From UBA6382 sp963617965 (GTDB taxonomy: Bacteria; Bacteroidota; Bacteroidia; Bacteroidales; Bacteroidaceae): a stretch of DNA of 43,951 nucleotides. The DNA is taken from positions 1-43,951 of the forward strand of contig CAVEQO010000019.1 in NCBI GenBank assembly GCA_963617965.1, read 5' to 3'. Numbering within the stretch: position 1 is the stretch's first letter; every line of letters starts with the position of its first letter. Of the stretch, positions 8,109 through 16,467 are shown piece after piece. The position numbers were made by a program, and so were the translations under genes. The notes below the pieces were generated by a model, which was given only the letters and a program-made list of their open reading frames with translations, was not told the DNA's origin and ran no database searches.

Positions 8109-8852
8109 ATGCCCCTTGACAAGGTTTCCCCCGCATTTCTCAGAGAACTGGCACTCCGCTACAACACTGAGGATTTCATCAGCCGCGACCCCGTGCAGTT
8201 CCCGCACCGCTACACCGGCAAAAAGGACATTGAAATCTCCGCGTTTGCCACGGCGTGGATAAGCTGGGGCAACCGCAAGCAGATCGTCAGTGCCGCACAA
8301 CACCTGCACGACTGTATCTTTGAAGACACCCCCTACGGCTTCCTGCAGGGACGCAGATGGGAACAGTTCCGCAGCAGCGCCAAGTGCTTCTACCGCACCG
8401 TGCGCTACGGCGATTTCTGCAGTCTCATGGAACGCCTCCACCGTATCTATACACAACATGACGACCTTGAAGACTGTGTTGTCGCCAACTTTGACACCTG
8501 CGGGGGCGACCCGTCACTGGCACTCGGCCACATCTTCGGCAACATTGCCGGCATTGCCGACGCAGGCAAGAAGTCACCGTGCAAAAGGCTGTGGCTCTTC
8601 CTGCGCTGGATGGTACGCCGCGACGGCATCGTGGATCTCGGGATATGGCAACGGCTGTCGCCCGCCTCGCTTGTCATACCACTCGACACCCACGTACACC
8701 ACACAGCCCTCAGACTCGGCATCACCTCCAGACGCACGGCCGACATAACAACCGCCCGACAGATTACCGCCCACTTCCGCAACATCTTCCCGAACGACCC
8801 TGCCCTCGGAGATTTCGCCCTCTTCGGCTACGGCATGGAAAACGGCATCTGA
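8109..8852 (+). CDS. TIGR02757 (DUF2400) family protein
   Basis: A 247-residue protein of the TIGR02757 family, common in Bacteroidetes. Its signatures are RYNTEDFISRDPVQFPHRY, DIEISAFATAWISWGNRKQI, then KRLWLFLRWMVRRDGIVDLG and PLDTHVHHTALRLG. The second half (VDLGIW, LDTHVHH, DPALGDFALFGYG) resembles helix-hairpin-helix base-excision glycosylases of the EndoIII/HhH-GPD type, in which an Asp in LDTHV would be the catalytic residue. That DNA-repair reading is inference from motif resemblance. It is translationally close to the upstream thioesterase. Sequence between its stop and 9009 shows no gene. Confidence 0.8.
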   Translation: MPLDKVSPAFLRELALRYNTEDFISRDPVQFPHRYTGKKDIEISAFATAWISWGNRKQIVSAAQHLHDCIFEDTPYGFLQGRRWEQFRSSAKCFYRTVRYGDFCSLMERLHRIYTQHDDLEDCVVANFDTCGGDPSLALGHIFGNIAGIADAGKKSPCKRLWLFLRWMVRRDGIVDLGIWQRLSPASLVIPLDTHVHHTALRLGITSRRTADITTARQITAHFRNIFPNDPALGDFALFGYGMENGI

Positions 8853-9008
8853 CAACCTCTCCGGCGGTTACCCCGGCGGCGGAAATCCAAGCCCCGCAGA
8901 CGGCAACGTTTCCCGCAATTGCACACTTTTTGCCGCGCCGGAAAAAACGGTGCTCCACGTCCCTGCAAATTATGCTTAATATCAATGCGATAAGTAACAA
9001 AAAAACCG

Positions 9009-9016
9009 TAACTTTG
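9009..9016 (+). promoter_or_regulatory. -7 box upstream of the IMP cyclohydrolase-mreB operon
   Basis: TAACTTTG followed by C, 27 nt before the ATG at 9043. No TTTG is found at the expected -33 position, so the upstream element is weak or absent. Confidence 0.6.
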
Positions 9017-9042
9017 CACCCTCACACAAAAACACCTTCAGT

Positions 9043-9636
9043 ATGTCGGACACAAAGCAAATAAAGACTGCCCTGATTTCGGTTTTCCACAAAGACGGGC
9101 TTGAAGAAATCCTTGCAAAGCTGAACACAGCGGGAGTGAAATTCCTCTCCACGGGCGGCACGCAGTCATTCATTGAAAGCCTCGGCTATCCCTGCACCAA
9201 AGTCGAGGACGTGACCACCTACCCCTCCATTCTCGGCGGAAGGGTGAAGACCCTCCACCCCAAGATTTTCGGTGGCATACTGGGACGGCGCGGACTCGAA
9301 AGCGACCGCATGCAGATGCAGAAATACGAAATACCGGAGATAGACCTCGTGATCGTGGATCTGTATCCGTTTGAGGAAACGGTGGCAAGCGGCGCAAGCG
9401 AAGCCGACATCATAGAGAAAATCGACATCGGCGGCATCTCGCTCATACGTGCCGCTGCAAAGAACTTCAACGACGTGGTAATCGTGCCGGGCAAGGCAGA
9501 ATACGGCAAACTCAGCGACATCCTGTCGACCGGAGCAGCCACAACCCTTGCACAGCGCAAGGAGTTCGCGGAGCGCGCCTTTGCCACAAGCAGCAGCTAC
9601 GACACAGCTATCCACGCATATTTCGCCGGCAAGTAG
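9043..9636 (+). CDS. purH: Stand-alone IMP cyclohydrolase domain (N-terminal half of PurH)
   Basis: A 197-residue MGS-like domain equal to the N-terminal cyclohydrolase half of bifunctional PurH, which usually has about 510 residues. It converts FAICAR to IMP in the last step of purine synthesis. Visible family motifs are FLSTGGT, TTYPSILGGRVKTLHPK (with the conserved Lys), DLVIVDLYPFEETV and KIDIGGISLIRAAAKN. The reading frame closes cleanly at SSSYDTAIHAYFAGK, right at the interdomain linker. The AICAR transformylase half is missing from all frames, because mreB starts 55 nt downstream. Either transformylase is encoded separately elsewhere, or the gene was truncated. Domain integrity suggests a functional enzyme. 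Confidence 0.88.
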   Translation: MSDTKQIKTALISVFHKDGLEEILAKLNTAGVKFLSTGGTQSFIESLGYPCTKVEDVTTYPSILGGRVKTLHPKIFGGILGRRGLESDRMQMQKYEIPEIDLVIVDLYPFEETVASGASEADIIEKIDIGGISLIRAAAKNFNDVVIVPGKAEYGKLSDILSTGAATTLAQRKEFAERAFATSSSYDTAIHAYFAGK

Positions 9637-9691
9637 TGGTACGGCGACAGACAATACCGCATATTCACACAAACCTGACAGAAAAAGCAAT

Positions 9692-10717
9692 ATGGGATTC
9701 TTTTCATTTACCCAGTCACTGGCAATGGACCTCGGCACTGCCAACACCATTATCCTCGACGGCGGCAAGATGATTGTGGACGAGCCGTCCGTAGTCGCCA
9801 TAGACCGCGACAGCAAGAAGACGCTGGCCGTGGGCGGAAGGGCGAAACTGATGTATGAGAAACACAGCGACAATATAAGGGTGATACGCCCCTTGCGCGA
9901 CGGCGTGATAGCCGACTTCGACGCCTGCGAGCAGATGATGCGCGGCCTGATCAAGATGGTGAAAAGCGGCGCACGGCTTTTCTCCCCGTCGCTGCGTATG
10001 GTCATAGGTGTGCCGTCGGGAGCCACCGAAGTGGAACTGCGCGCGGTCAGAGACTCTGCCGAGCATGCCGGCGGACGTGACATCTACCTTATCTTCGAAC
10101 CTATGGCAGCAGCTCTTGGAGTGGGCATAGACGTAGAGGCACCAGAGGGCAACATGGTGGTCGACATAGGCGGCGGAACGACCGAGATTGCGGTCATCTC
10201 ACTCGGCAACATTGTGGCCAACAACTCCATACGTATGGCCGGCGACGAGTTTACAGCCAACATCCAGGAATACATGAGCCGACAGCACAACGTGAAGGTA
10301 TCGGAACGCATGGCCGAGCGCATCAAAATTCATGTGGGCGCAGCACTCTCCGATCTCCCCAAGGAAGATGCTCCCGAAGAATACACAGTACACGGTCCCA
10401 ACAAAATCACCGCACTGCCGATGGAGGTGCACATCTGCTACCAGGAAATAGCCCACTGCCTCGACAAGTCGGTGTCACGGATAGAAACCGCCGTGCTCAA
10501 TGCCCTTGAGAACACGCCACCAGAACTTTACGCCGACATCGTAAAGAACGGCATCTACCTCACCGGCGGCGGAGCCTTGCTGCGCGGACTCGGCAAGCGT
10601 CTTACAGATCGCATCAACATCAAGTTCCATGTCGCGGAAGACCCTCTGCACTGTGTGGCAAGGGGAACTGGCATAGCACTCAAAAACGCTGAGCACTTCT
10701 CGTTTCTGATGAGATAG
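9692..10717 (+). CDS. mreB: Rod shape-determining protein MreB
   Basis: A 341-residue bacterial actin, starting at the ATG at 9692 (MGFFSFTQSLAMDLGTANT). Phosphate-1 (DLGTANT), connect-1, phosphate-2 (VVDIGGGTTEIAVISLG) and adenosine motifs (YLTGGGALLRGL) are intact, and the length is normal. It forms membrane-associated filaments that position the elongasome (MreC, MreD, PBP2, RodA), all encoded directly downstream. It is probably transcribed from the promoter upstream of the cyclohydrolase gene. A long palindrome separates it from mreC. Confidence 0.96.
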   Translation: MGFFSFTQSLAMDLGTANTIILDGGKMIVDEPSVVAIDRDSKKTLAVGGRAKLMYEKHSDNIRVIRPLRDGVIADFDACEQMMRGLIKMVKSGARLFSPSLRMVIGVPSGATEVELRAVRDSAEHAGGRDIYLIFEPMAAALGVGIDVEAPEGNMVVDIGGGTTEIAVISLGNIVANNSIRMAGDEFTANIQEYMSRQHNVKVSERMAERIKIHVGAALSDLPKEDAPEEYTVHGPNKITALPMEVHICYQEIAHCLDKSVSRIETAVLNALENTPPELYADIVKNGIYLTGGGALLRGLGKRLTDRINIKFHVAEDPLHCVARGTGIALKNAEHFSFLMR

Positions 10718-10735
10718 GAAAATTCCTGCATCACC

Positions 10736-10781
10736 CTCCTGCACGTTCCCGCCCTCTCGAGAGGGTGGGAACGTGCAGGAG
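10736..10781. repeat. 46-nt near-perfect palindrome between mreB and mreC
   Basis: The arms 10736-10758 and 10759-10781 are mutually reverse-complementary over 23 positions with one exception, G10751 opposite T10766, which is still a G-U pair in RNA. The centre is CTCGAG. No T-run follows, so it is not a standard intrinsic terminator. It lies 18 nt after the mreB stop and 18 nt before the mreC ATG. A GTG in frame with mreC lies in its right arm. Confidence 0.95.
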
Positions 10782-10799
10782 AATGACCACAGCCGCAAG

Positions 10800-11657
10800 A
10801 TGAACAACCTGACAGAATTTCTGAAGAAATACAACCACTGGATACTCTTTCTGGCTCTGGAAGTGGTGAGCTTTGTTCTGCTCTTCAGGTTCAGCCTCTA
10901 CCACGGGAGCGTATGGTTCACCCAGACCAACAGCTTCGTCGCAACGGCCAACAGTCTCTATACACAGGCAGAATCCTATCTGCACCTTGACGAGACCAAC
11001 CGGCGTCTCACGAGCCAGAACGCCATCCTACAGATCCGGACAGAAAGGCTCAGACAGCAGCTCAAAGACGCGACAAGGGATACAAGCGGCAACGAACGGC
11101 AGATACTCGACACCCTGCGGGGCTACAGGCTCTATGCCGCAAAGGTCGTCTCGTCGTCGATAGTGAAGGACGACAACTACATCGTCATCGACAAGGGGAC
11201 TGCTGACGGCATCAAGCCCGAAATGGGAGTGGTCGGCGGAGGGGGGGTGGTCGGAGTGATATGCGCCACAAACACCCACTACTCGCTCGTGCTGCCCGTG
11301 ATAAACGTCAAGTCAAGCATCAGCTGCCGCATCAGGCGGACAGGCTACTACGGCTCGCTGCAGTGGAAAGGCGGCTCCGCATACTACGCCAGACTCGTGG
11401 ATATGCCCCAGTATGCCAAGACCCGCAGCGACGATGTCGTGGAGACCAGCGGATACTCCACCATCTTCCCGCCCGGGCTTTTTGTCGGCAAAGTGTGCAA
11501 GGAGACCGGCAGCCGCGGCAGGATGCAGCATGGATACAAAGTGAATCTCGGCACCGACTTCGGCAACCTGCGCGACGTGTGCGTGTTCGAAAATCTGCAC
11601 AAGGCAGAGATAGAGGGACTGCACCGCCAGATTGCCGGCGAAAGCGGCAAGGAATGA
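10800..11657 (+). CDS. mreC: Rod shape-determining protein MreC
   Basis: A 285-residue bitopic membrane protein, taking the ATG at 10800 (MNNLTEFLKKYNHW). A membrane helix is at ~14-32 (ILFLALEVVSFVLLF). A coiled-coil stretch follows at ~60-100 (LHLDETNRRLTSQNAILQIR). The periplasmic double beta-barrel carries family landmarks: VVSSSIVKDDNYIVIDKGTA, GIKPEMGVVGGGGVVGVI and TSGYSTIFPPGLFVGKV. It links MreB to the periplasmic PBP2. An upstream GTG at 10773 in frame would begin inside the palindrome and add residues not typical of MreC. Confidence 0.92.
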   Translation: MNNLTEFLKKYNHWILFLALEVVSFVLLFRFSLYHGSVWFTQTNSFVATANSLYTQAESYLHLDETNRRLTSQNAILQIRTERLRQQLKDATRDTSGNERQILDTLRGYRLYAAKVVSSSIVKDDNYIVIDKGTADGIKPEMGVVGGGGVVGVICATNTHYSLVLPVINVKSSISCRIRRTGYYGSLQWKGGSAYYARLVDMPQYAKTRSDDVVETSGYSTIFPPGLFVGKVCKETGSRGRMQHGYKVNLGTDFGNLRDVCVFENLHKAEIEGLHRQIAGESGKE

Positions 11658-11685
11658 AACCACCACAAAGCAAGCGTCACAAGAC

Positions 11686-12198
11686 ATGAAGAATACACCG
11701 TTGGCAAGAATTTCCCTTACAGTAACCGTCATCGCCATTCAGGTGCTGATCCTGAATCATGTCCACATTTTCGGGTATGCCACGCCACTGGTCTGTGTCT
11801 ATGTCATCATGACCTTTCCGCCCAACATGCCCAAGTATTCCAAGCTGCTGTGGGGTTTCGGCATCGGTGCGGTGCAGGATGCCTTTGCCAACACGCCGGG
11901 CGCCATGGCGGCCACGCTGACATTCATGGCCCTCATCCAAGGCACGCTGCTGTCATTCTTGGGGAAGCAAGACAGCGATGAGGAAGACACCGCCCCGTCA
12001 ACCAGGACTCTCGGCACATACTTCTTCCTGCGCTATGCCGCAGTGACGGTCTTCATACAGACTGCCGTGTTCTACCTGATAATGACTTTCAACTTCTTCA
12101 ACCCCGTGGACACCGCCATCAACATCATGGGGAGTTCTGTACTCTCGTTCCTGATCATCTGGTTCATGGAAAGCATACGGAGCAGTTCACGGAAATAA
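11686..12198 (+). CDS. mreD: Rod shape-determining protein MreD
   Basis: A 170-residue polytopic membrane protein with about five hydrophobic helices (ISLTVTVIAIQVLILNHVHI, PLVCVYVIMTFP, LLWGFGIGAVQDAF, AAVTVFIQTAVFYLIM, IMGSSVLSFLIIWFM). The NMPKYSKLLWGFGIGAVQDAF segment is typical of Bacteroidetes MreD. The start at 11686 lies 28 nt after the mreC stop. It acts in the inner membrane with MreC to activate PBP2/RodA. Identification relies partly on gene order, because MreD is poorly conserved. Confidence 0.88.
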   Translation: MKNTPLARISLTVTVIAIQVLILNHVHIFGYATPLVCVYVIMTFPPNMPKYSKLLWGFGIGAVQDAFANTPGAMAATLTFMALIQGTLLSFLGKQDSDEEDTAPSTRTLGTYFFLRYAAVTVFIQTAVFYLIMTFNFFNPVDTAINIMGSSVLSFLIIWFMESIRSSSRK

Positions 12199-12221
12199 AC
12201 CGCCCCACGATACCGCCAGAA

Positions 12222-14069
12222 GTGAGAAACCCCGAACTTGAAAAACGGAAATATACCATAGCGGCAATTGCCGTAGTCATCGTGCTGGTATATATCGTGC
12301 GCCTTGCAGGCCTACAGATTTTCAGCGACGAATACAAGGTCTATGCCGAATCAAACGCCTTCTACCGCAAGACACAGTACCCGGCGCGCGGACTCATCTA
12401 TGACCGCGACTCCACCCTTATGGTCTACAATGAGCCGGTCTACAACATAATGGTCATCATGGAGGAGCAGCACGGCATCGACACCCTTGACTTCTGCCGC
12501 ACCATAGGCATCACCCGGCAGGACTACGCCAACCGCATGGCCGAGATAAAGGACACCCGCAAAAACACCGGATACTCACGCTACACGCCCCAGCTGTTCA
12601 TAGGGCAGATTCCGGCCGGGCAATACGCCGTGCTGAGGGAGAAACTCTACAAGTTCAACGGTTTCTACGCCGAGCAGCGCACCGTGAGACGCTACTCCAC
12701 AACCGCCGGAGCACACGTCATAGGCGATGTGGGCGAGGTGAACCAGACAGACATAGACTCCGACACCTACTACCGCCGTGGCGACTATATCGGCAAACTC
12801 GGCATCGAGAGCAGCTACGAAAAAGACCTCCGTGGCGAAAAGGGCGTGCAGATACTGCTACGCGATGTCAGGGGACGCATGAAAGGCGCATACCAGAACG
12901 GACGCTTCGACAAGGCTGCCGTTCCCGGACGCAACCTCTACCTCTCGCTTGACAACGAGCTCCAGAAACTCGGCGAACGGCTTCTTCGCGGCAAGATCGG
13001 CACCATTGTGGCCATAGAGCCTTCCACGGGCGAGGTGCTGTGTCTGGTGTCGTCGCCGAACTACGACCCTCACGTACTCACAGGACCAGACCGCGGCAAG
13101 AACTACCTCAAGCTTGCCAGTGACCCCCACAAGCCGCTCTACAACCGGGCCATAATGGGGCAATATCCCCCCGGATCCACGTTCAAGACATCGCAGGGGC
13201 TGACATTCCTGCAGGAGAATGTCGTCACGGCCCAGACGGCCTACCCCTGCCACCGCGGCTTCGTGATAGGGAGATTCAGGGTGGGATGCCACGGACACGC
13301 CTCCCCCACCCGGCTGCATTTCGCCATACAGACCTCGTGCAACGGATACTTCTGCTGGGGATTCTACCACATGATTTCGAAGAAACGGTACGGGTCGTGC
13401 TACAAGGCCCTCACCAAATGGAAAGACTACATGGTGTCCATGGGTTTCGGCTACAAGCTGGGCATAGACCTGCCGGGCGAAAAGAGGGGGTTCATCCCAA
13501 ACGCCGACTACTATGACAAATGGTACGGACACAACCGCTGGAACGGGCAGACCGTCATCAGCGACGCCATCGGACAGGGCGAGGTGCTCCTCACTCCGCT
13601 GCAGATAGCCAACCTCGGGGCGACTATAGCCAACCGCGGGTACTACTACAAGCCCCACGTGGTGCGCCGCATAGAGGGCAAGGATATCGACACGGCCTAT
13701 ACCAGACGCCACTACACCATGGTTGACAAACGCTACTACGACCTCGTGGCCGACGGCATGAGGGCGGCCGTGCTGGGCGGCACGTGCCGTGGCGGAGCCA
13801 TTCCCGGCATAGAAGTGTGCGGCAAGACCGGCACCGCGCAGAACCACGGGCGTGACCACTCCATCTTCATGGGCTTCGCCCCCAAGGACAACCCCAAGAT
13901 CGCCGTGTCTGTCTATGTTGAAAACGGAGGTTTCGGTGCAGTGTACGGCGTGCCCATAGGCTCGCTGATAATGGAACAGTACCTTAACGGGAAGCTCTCG
14001 CCGTCATCCGAAGCCAAGGCAGCCGCCTTTGCCTCAAAAACGATAAGCTATGGCTCAAGCACAAGATAA
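12222..14069 (+). CDS. mrdA: Penicillin-binding protein 2 (peptidoglycan D,D-transpeptidase)
   Basis: A 615-residue class B PBP starting with GTG at 12222. A single N-terminal membrane helix (~11-31) is followed by the pedestal domain (YPARGLIYDRD at 53-63). The transpeptidase domain has all three motifs: STFK with catalytic Ser319, SCN (372-374) and KTG (535-537). It cross-links lateral-wall peptidoglycan as partner of the RodA glycosyltransferase encoded next; the genes overlap by 20 nt, which suggests coupled translation. The length is normal and no lesion is seen. A long open frame on the opposite strand (12858-13859) is only a codon-bias shadow. Confidence 0.95.
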   Translation: MRNPELEKRKYTIAAIAVVIVLVYIVRLAGLQIFSDEYKVYAESNAFYRKTQYPARGLIYDRDSTLMVYNEPVYNIMVIMEEQHGIDTLDFCRTIGITRQDYANRMAEIKDTRKNTGYSRYTPQLFIGQIPAGQYAVLREKLYKFNGFYAEQRTVRRYSTTAGAHVIGDVGEVNQTDIDSDTYYRRGDYIGKLGIESSYEKDLRGEKGVQILLRDVRGRMKGAYQNGRFDKAAVPGRNLYLSLDNELQKLGERLLRGKIGTIVAIEPSTGEVLCLVSSPNYDPHVLTGPDRGKNYLKLASDPHKPLYNRAIMGQYPPGSTFKTSQGLTFLQENVVTAQTAYPCHRGFVIGRFRVGCHGHASPTRLHFAIQTSCNGYFCWGFYHMISKKRYGSCYKALTKWKDYMVSMGFGYKLGIDLPGEKRGFIPNADYYDKWYGHNRWNGQTVISDAIGQGEVLLTPLQIANLGATIANRGYYYKPHVVRRIEGKDIDTAYTRRHYTMVDKRYYDLVADGMRAAVLGGTCRGGAIPGIEVCGKTGTAQNHGRDHSIFMGFAPKDNPKIAVSVYVENGGFGAVYGVPIGSLIMEQYLNGKLSPSSEAKAAAFASKTISYGSSTR

Positions 14070-15519
14070 GTCCGCAAACGTGTTCCACTCCATTGACTGG
14101 TGGACTATACTCCTCTACCTGACCTTGCTGGCACTGGGATGGCTGAGCGTTGTCGGCGCAAGCTACAGCTACGACAGCACCGACATCCTCGACTTTGCCG
14201 AGCGTTCCGGCAAACAGCTTGCGTGGATAGGCTGCTCGCTGGTGCTGGCTCTGGTACTGCTGCTTACCGACGACCGCCTGTTCGACACATTCGCCAACGT
14301 CGTCTATGCGGCCATGACCGTTCTGCTGCTTGTCACACCGTTTCTCGCCACAAACATCAAGGGGTCATATTCGTGGATTTCGCTGGGGGCAGTCAACATA
14401 CAGCCGGCCGAATTCGCCAAATGCGCCACGGCACTCGCGCTGGCGAAGTTCATGGGAGCATACAACTTTTCCATTGACAACCGCAAAATGTTCATACAGG
14501 CACTGTTGATAGTCCTGACGCCAATCGTGCTGATATTCATGCAGCGCGAGACAGGCTCCGCACTCGTATATTTCTCGCTTATGCTCGTGTTTTACCGCGA
14601 GGGCATGAGCGGCAGCGTGCTCTTCGTGGCCTTTGCTGCCGTGGTGTATTTTGTCGTGGGGCTGAAATTCGACACTACGCCCATGCCCGGCGGCGGTATC
14701 TCCGTCGGGACATTCAGCGTACTTGTACTGATATGGGGATTCTGCCTTGCGCTACTGCGCGTCTACAACCGCCGCGGCCGCTGTCTGCGCCACCTCATCA
14801 TCTGCGGGCTGTCTGCGATAGCCGGCGGCTATGCGCTGCAACTTCTCGTCGAGTGGGAACTGCTCGCATGGATACTGCCCGCCCTGTGCATCTACACGGC
14901 CGTATACCTTGTAGCAAGCGGGCTGCGCAGCCGCAACAACAAAGTCATGCTCATCGGAGTCTTTGCCGCACTGTCGCTCGTCATGTTCTGCTCCACAAGC
15001 TATGCGCTCAACCATGTACTCCAGCCCCACCAGCAGCAACGGGTCAAAGTGCTCCTCGGACTCGAACAAGACCTCAGCGGTGCCGGATACAACGTCCACC
15101 AGAGCGAGATAGCCATCGGTTCGGGCGGACTCACCGGCAAGGGATTCCTCAACGGCACACAGACAAAGCTGAAATACGTGCCGGAGCAGGACACCGACTT
15201 CATTTTCTGCACCGTGGGCGAAGAACACGGTTTCATAGGCTGTACCGTGGTGCTGCTGCTGTTTCTTGCCCTCATTCTGAGACTCCTATGGGTTTCCGAG
15301 CGACAGACATCGCAGAGCGGACGCATCTACGGCTACTGCGTGTTGAGCATCTTCCTCTTCCACCTCTTCATCAACGTGGGCATGGTGATGGGCATCACCC
15401 CGGTCATAGGCATTCCGCTACCGTTCTTCAGCTATGGAGGTTCATCGCTGTGGGGCTTCACCATTCTGCTGTTCATCTTCCTGCGCATAGATGCCGGGCG
15501 CAACAAATTCAGAAACTGA
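14050..15519 (+). CDS. rodA: Peptidoglycan glycosyltransferase RodA (SEDS family)
   Basis: A 489-residue polytopic SEDS protein with about ten membrane helices. Landmarks are SWISLGAVNIQPAEFAKCA (the conserved W-x-x-x-G-x-x-Q-P-x-E), MQRETGSALVYFSLMLVFYR, the catalytic-loop region QSEIAIGSGGLTGKGFLNG with VPEQDTDFIFCTVGEEHGF, and the terminal TPVIGIPLPFFSYGGSS. It polymerises lipid II in the elongasome. The extended central section around 190-280 (several extra hydrophobic segments) is usual for Bacteroidetes RodA. It starts inside the 3' end of mrdA and is the last gene of the shape operon. Confidence 0.93.
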   Translation: MAQAQDKSANVFHSIDWWTILLYLTLLALGWLSVVGASYSYDSTDILDFAERSGKQLAWIGCSLVLALVLLLTDDRLFDTFANVVYAAMTVLLLVTPFLATNIKGSYSWISLGAVNIQPAEFAKCATALALAKFMGAYNFSIDNRKMFIQALLIVLTPIVLIFMQRETGSALVYFSLMLVFYREGMSGSVLFVAFAAVVYFVVGLKFDTTPMPGGGISVGTFSVLVLIWGFCLALLRVYNRRGRCLRHLIICGLSAIAGGYALQLLVEWELLAWILPALCIYTAVYLVASGLRSRNNKVMLIGVFAALSLVMFCSTSYALNHVLQPHQQQRVKVLLGLEQDLSGAGYNVHQSEIAIGSGGLTGKGFLNGTQTKLKYVPEQDTDFIFCTVGEEHGFIGCTVVLLLFLALILRLLWVSERQTSQSGRIYGYCVLSIFLFHLFINVGMVMGITPVIGIPLPFFSYGGSSLWGFTILLFIFLRIDAGRNKFRN

Positions 15520-15555
15520 CACGGCTGCGAAGCCACACCGCCAATCATCCAACAA

Positions 15556-15594
15556 CGGCATCCGTGCGGGGAATGCTGTCCCGCACGGATGCCG
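15556..15594. terminator. Bidirectional hairpin between convergent rodA and pyrH
   Basis: CGGCATCCGTGCGGG (15556-15570) and its exact complement CCCGCACGGATGCCG (15580-15594) form a 15-bp stem with a 9-nt loop. It sits midway in the 102-nt gap between two gene ends, so it can serve both. Neither side has a strong T-tract. Confidence 0.7.
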
Positions 15595-15621
15595 CTCACG
15601 ATTATCACAATTCCGGCACCG

Positions 15622-16329
15622 TCAGTATACGAGCGTACCGATGTCCTCGCCGTCAAGCACCCTCATGAGATTGCCGTAGACATCCATGTTGAACACATAG
15701 ACGGGCAGGTTGTTCTCCTTGCACATGGCGGTGGCTGTGAGATCCATCACCTTCAGCCCCCTATTGTATACTTCATCGTAGGTAATTCTGGAAAACTTGG
15801 TGGCTGCAGGGTCTTTCTCCGGGTCGGCAGTGTAGACTCCATCCACCCGGGTGCCCTTGAGCATCACGTCGGCCCCGATCTCTATGCCGCGAAGCGAAGA
15901 CCCCGTATCGGTGGTGAAATAGGGGTTGCCCGTGCCGCCACTCATGATGACCACGCAGCCTTGCTCCAGAGCCTCTATGGCTTTCCACTTGCTGTAGAAC
16001 TCACCTATGGGCTCCATGCGGATGGCCGTAAGCACCTTGTTGCTGACACCCTTGGCATCGAGTGCGCTGCTCAGTGCAAGGCTGTTGATTACAGTGGCGC
16101 ACATACCCATCTGGTCGCCCTTGACGCGGTCAAAGCCCTTGCCGGCCCCCGACAGACCGCGGAAAATGTTGCCGCCGCCTATCACGATGCCAATCTGCAC
16201 ACCCAATTCCCGCGCCTGCCTTATCTGCTCGGCATAGTCGTTGAGACGGCTCACGTCAATTCCGTAGCCCTGTCCGCCCTGAAGGCTCTCCCCACTCAGT
16301 TTCAGAAGAATCCTGTTGTATTTTGCCAT
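15622..16329 (-). CDS. pyrH: UMP kinase PyrH
   Basis: A 235-residue amino-acid-kinase-fold enzyme of normal length. Motifs are LKLSGESLQGGQGYGID at the N-terminus, GIVIGGGNIFRG for the nucleotide loop, GDQMGMCATVINSLAL, and SGGTGNPYFTTDTGSSLR. It phosphorylates UMP to UDP in pyrimidine synthesis. It is transcribed on its own, with a TAAATTTG box upstream at 16364-16357. It ends at a hairpin shared with rodA. Confidence 0.95.
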   Translation of the reverse strand: MAKYNRILLKLSGESLQGGQGYGIDVSRLNDYAEQIRQARELGVQIGIVIGGGNIFRGLSGAGKGFDRVKGDQMGMCATVINSLALSSALDAKGVSNKVLTAIRMEPIGEFYSKWKAIEALEQGCVVIMSGGTGNPYFTTDTGSSLRGIEIGADVMLKGTRVDGVYTADPEKDPAATKFSRITYDEVYNRGLKVMDLTATAMCKENNLPVYVFNMDVYGNLMRVLDGEDIGTLVY

Positions 16330-16356
16330 GTCGTGTTATGAAAATAAAGGTTTCTG

Positions 16357-16364
16357 CAAATTTA
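16357..16364 (-). promoter_or_regulatory. -7 box of pyrH
   Basis: TAAATTTG followed by C on the minus strand, 28 nt before the pyrH ATG. No convincing -33 TTTG was found. Confidence 0.5.
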
Positions 16365-16467
16365 CTGACATAACGGGACTTGGAGAAATTTTGCACCGTC
16401 AAACTTTTCCGCAACAAGACCGCCGCACAACATTGCGGCAAGCCCTTGTACGCCATATCAGGCGGAT

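Noticed and set aside
8853..9008. Possible small RNA or gene between the TIGR02757 gene and the cyclohydrolase operon
   Set aside because: No hairpin with T-tract, promoter pair or coding signal other than the -7 box at 9009 was seen.
12858..13859. 333-codon open frame on the minus strand across the middle of the PBP2 gene
   Set aside because: It is fully embedded in a well-identified gene with all PBP motifs. The product is low in recognisable features and arises from GC-biased codon usage.
15556..15594. Regulatory hairpin of special interest near pyrH
   Set aside because: It lies between two convergent gene ends and is best explained as a shared terminator.
15589..16341. 250-codon plus-strand open frame opposite pyrH
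   Set aside because: PyrH is unmistakable on the minus strand. The plus frame has no family resemblance.
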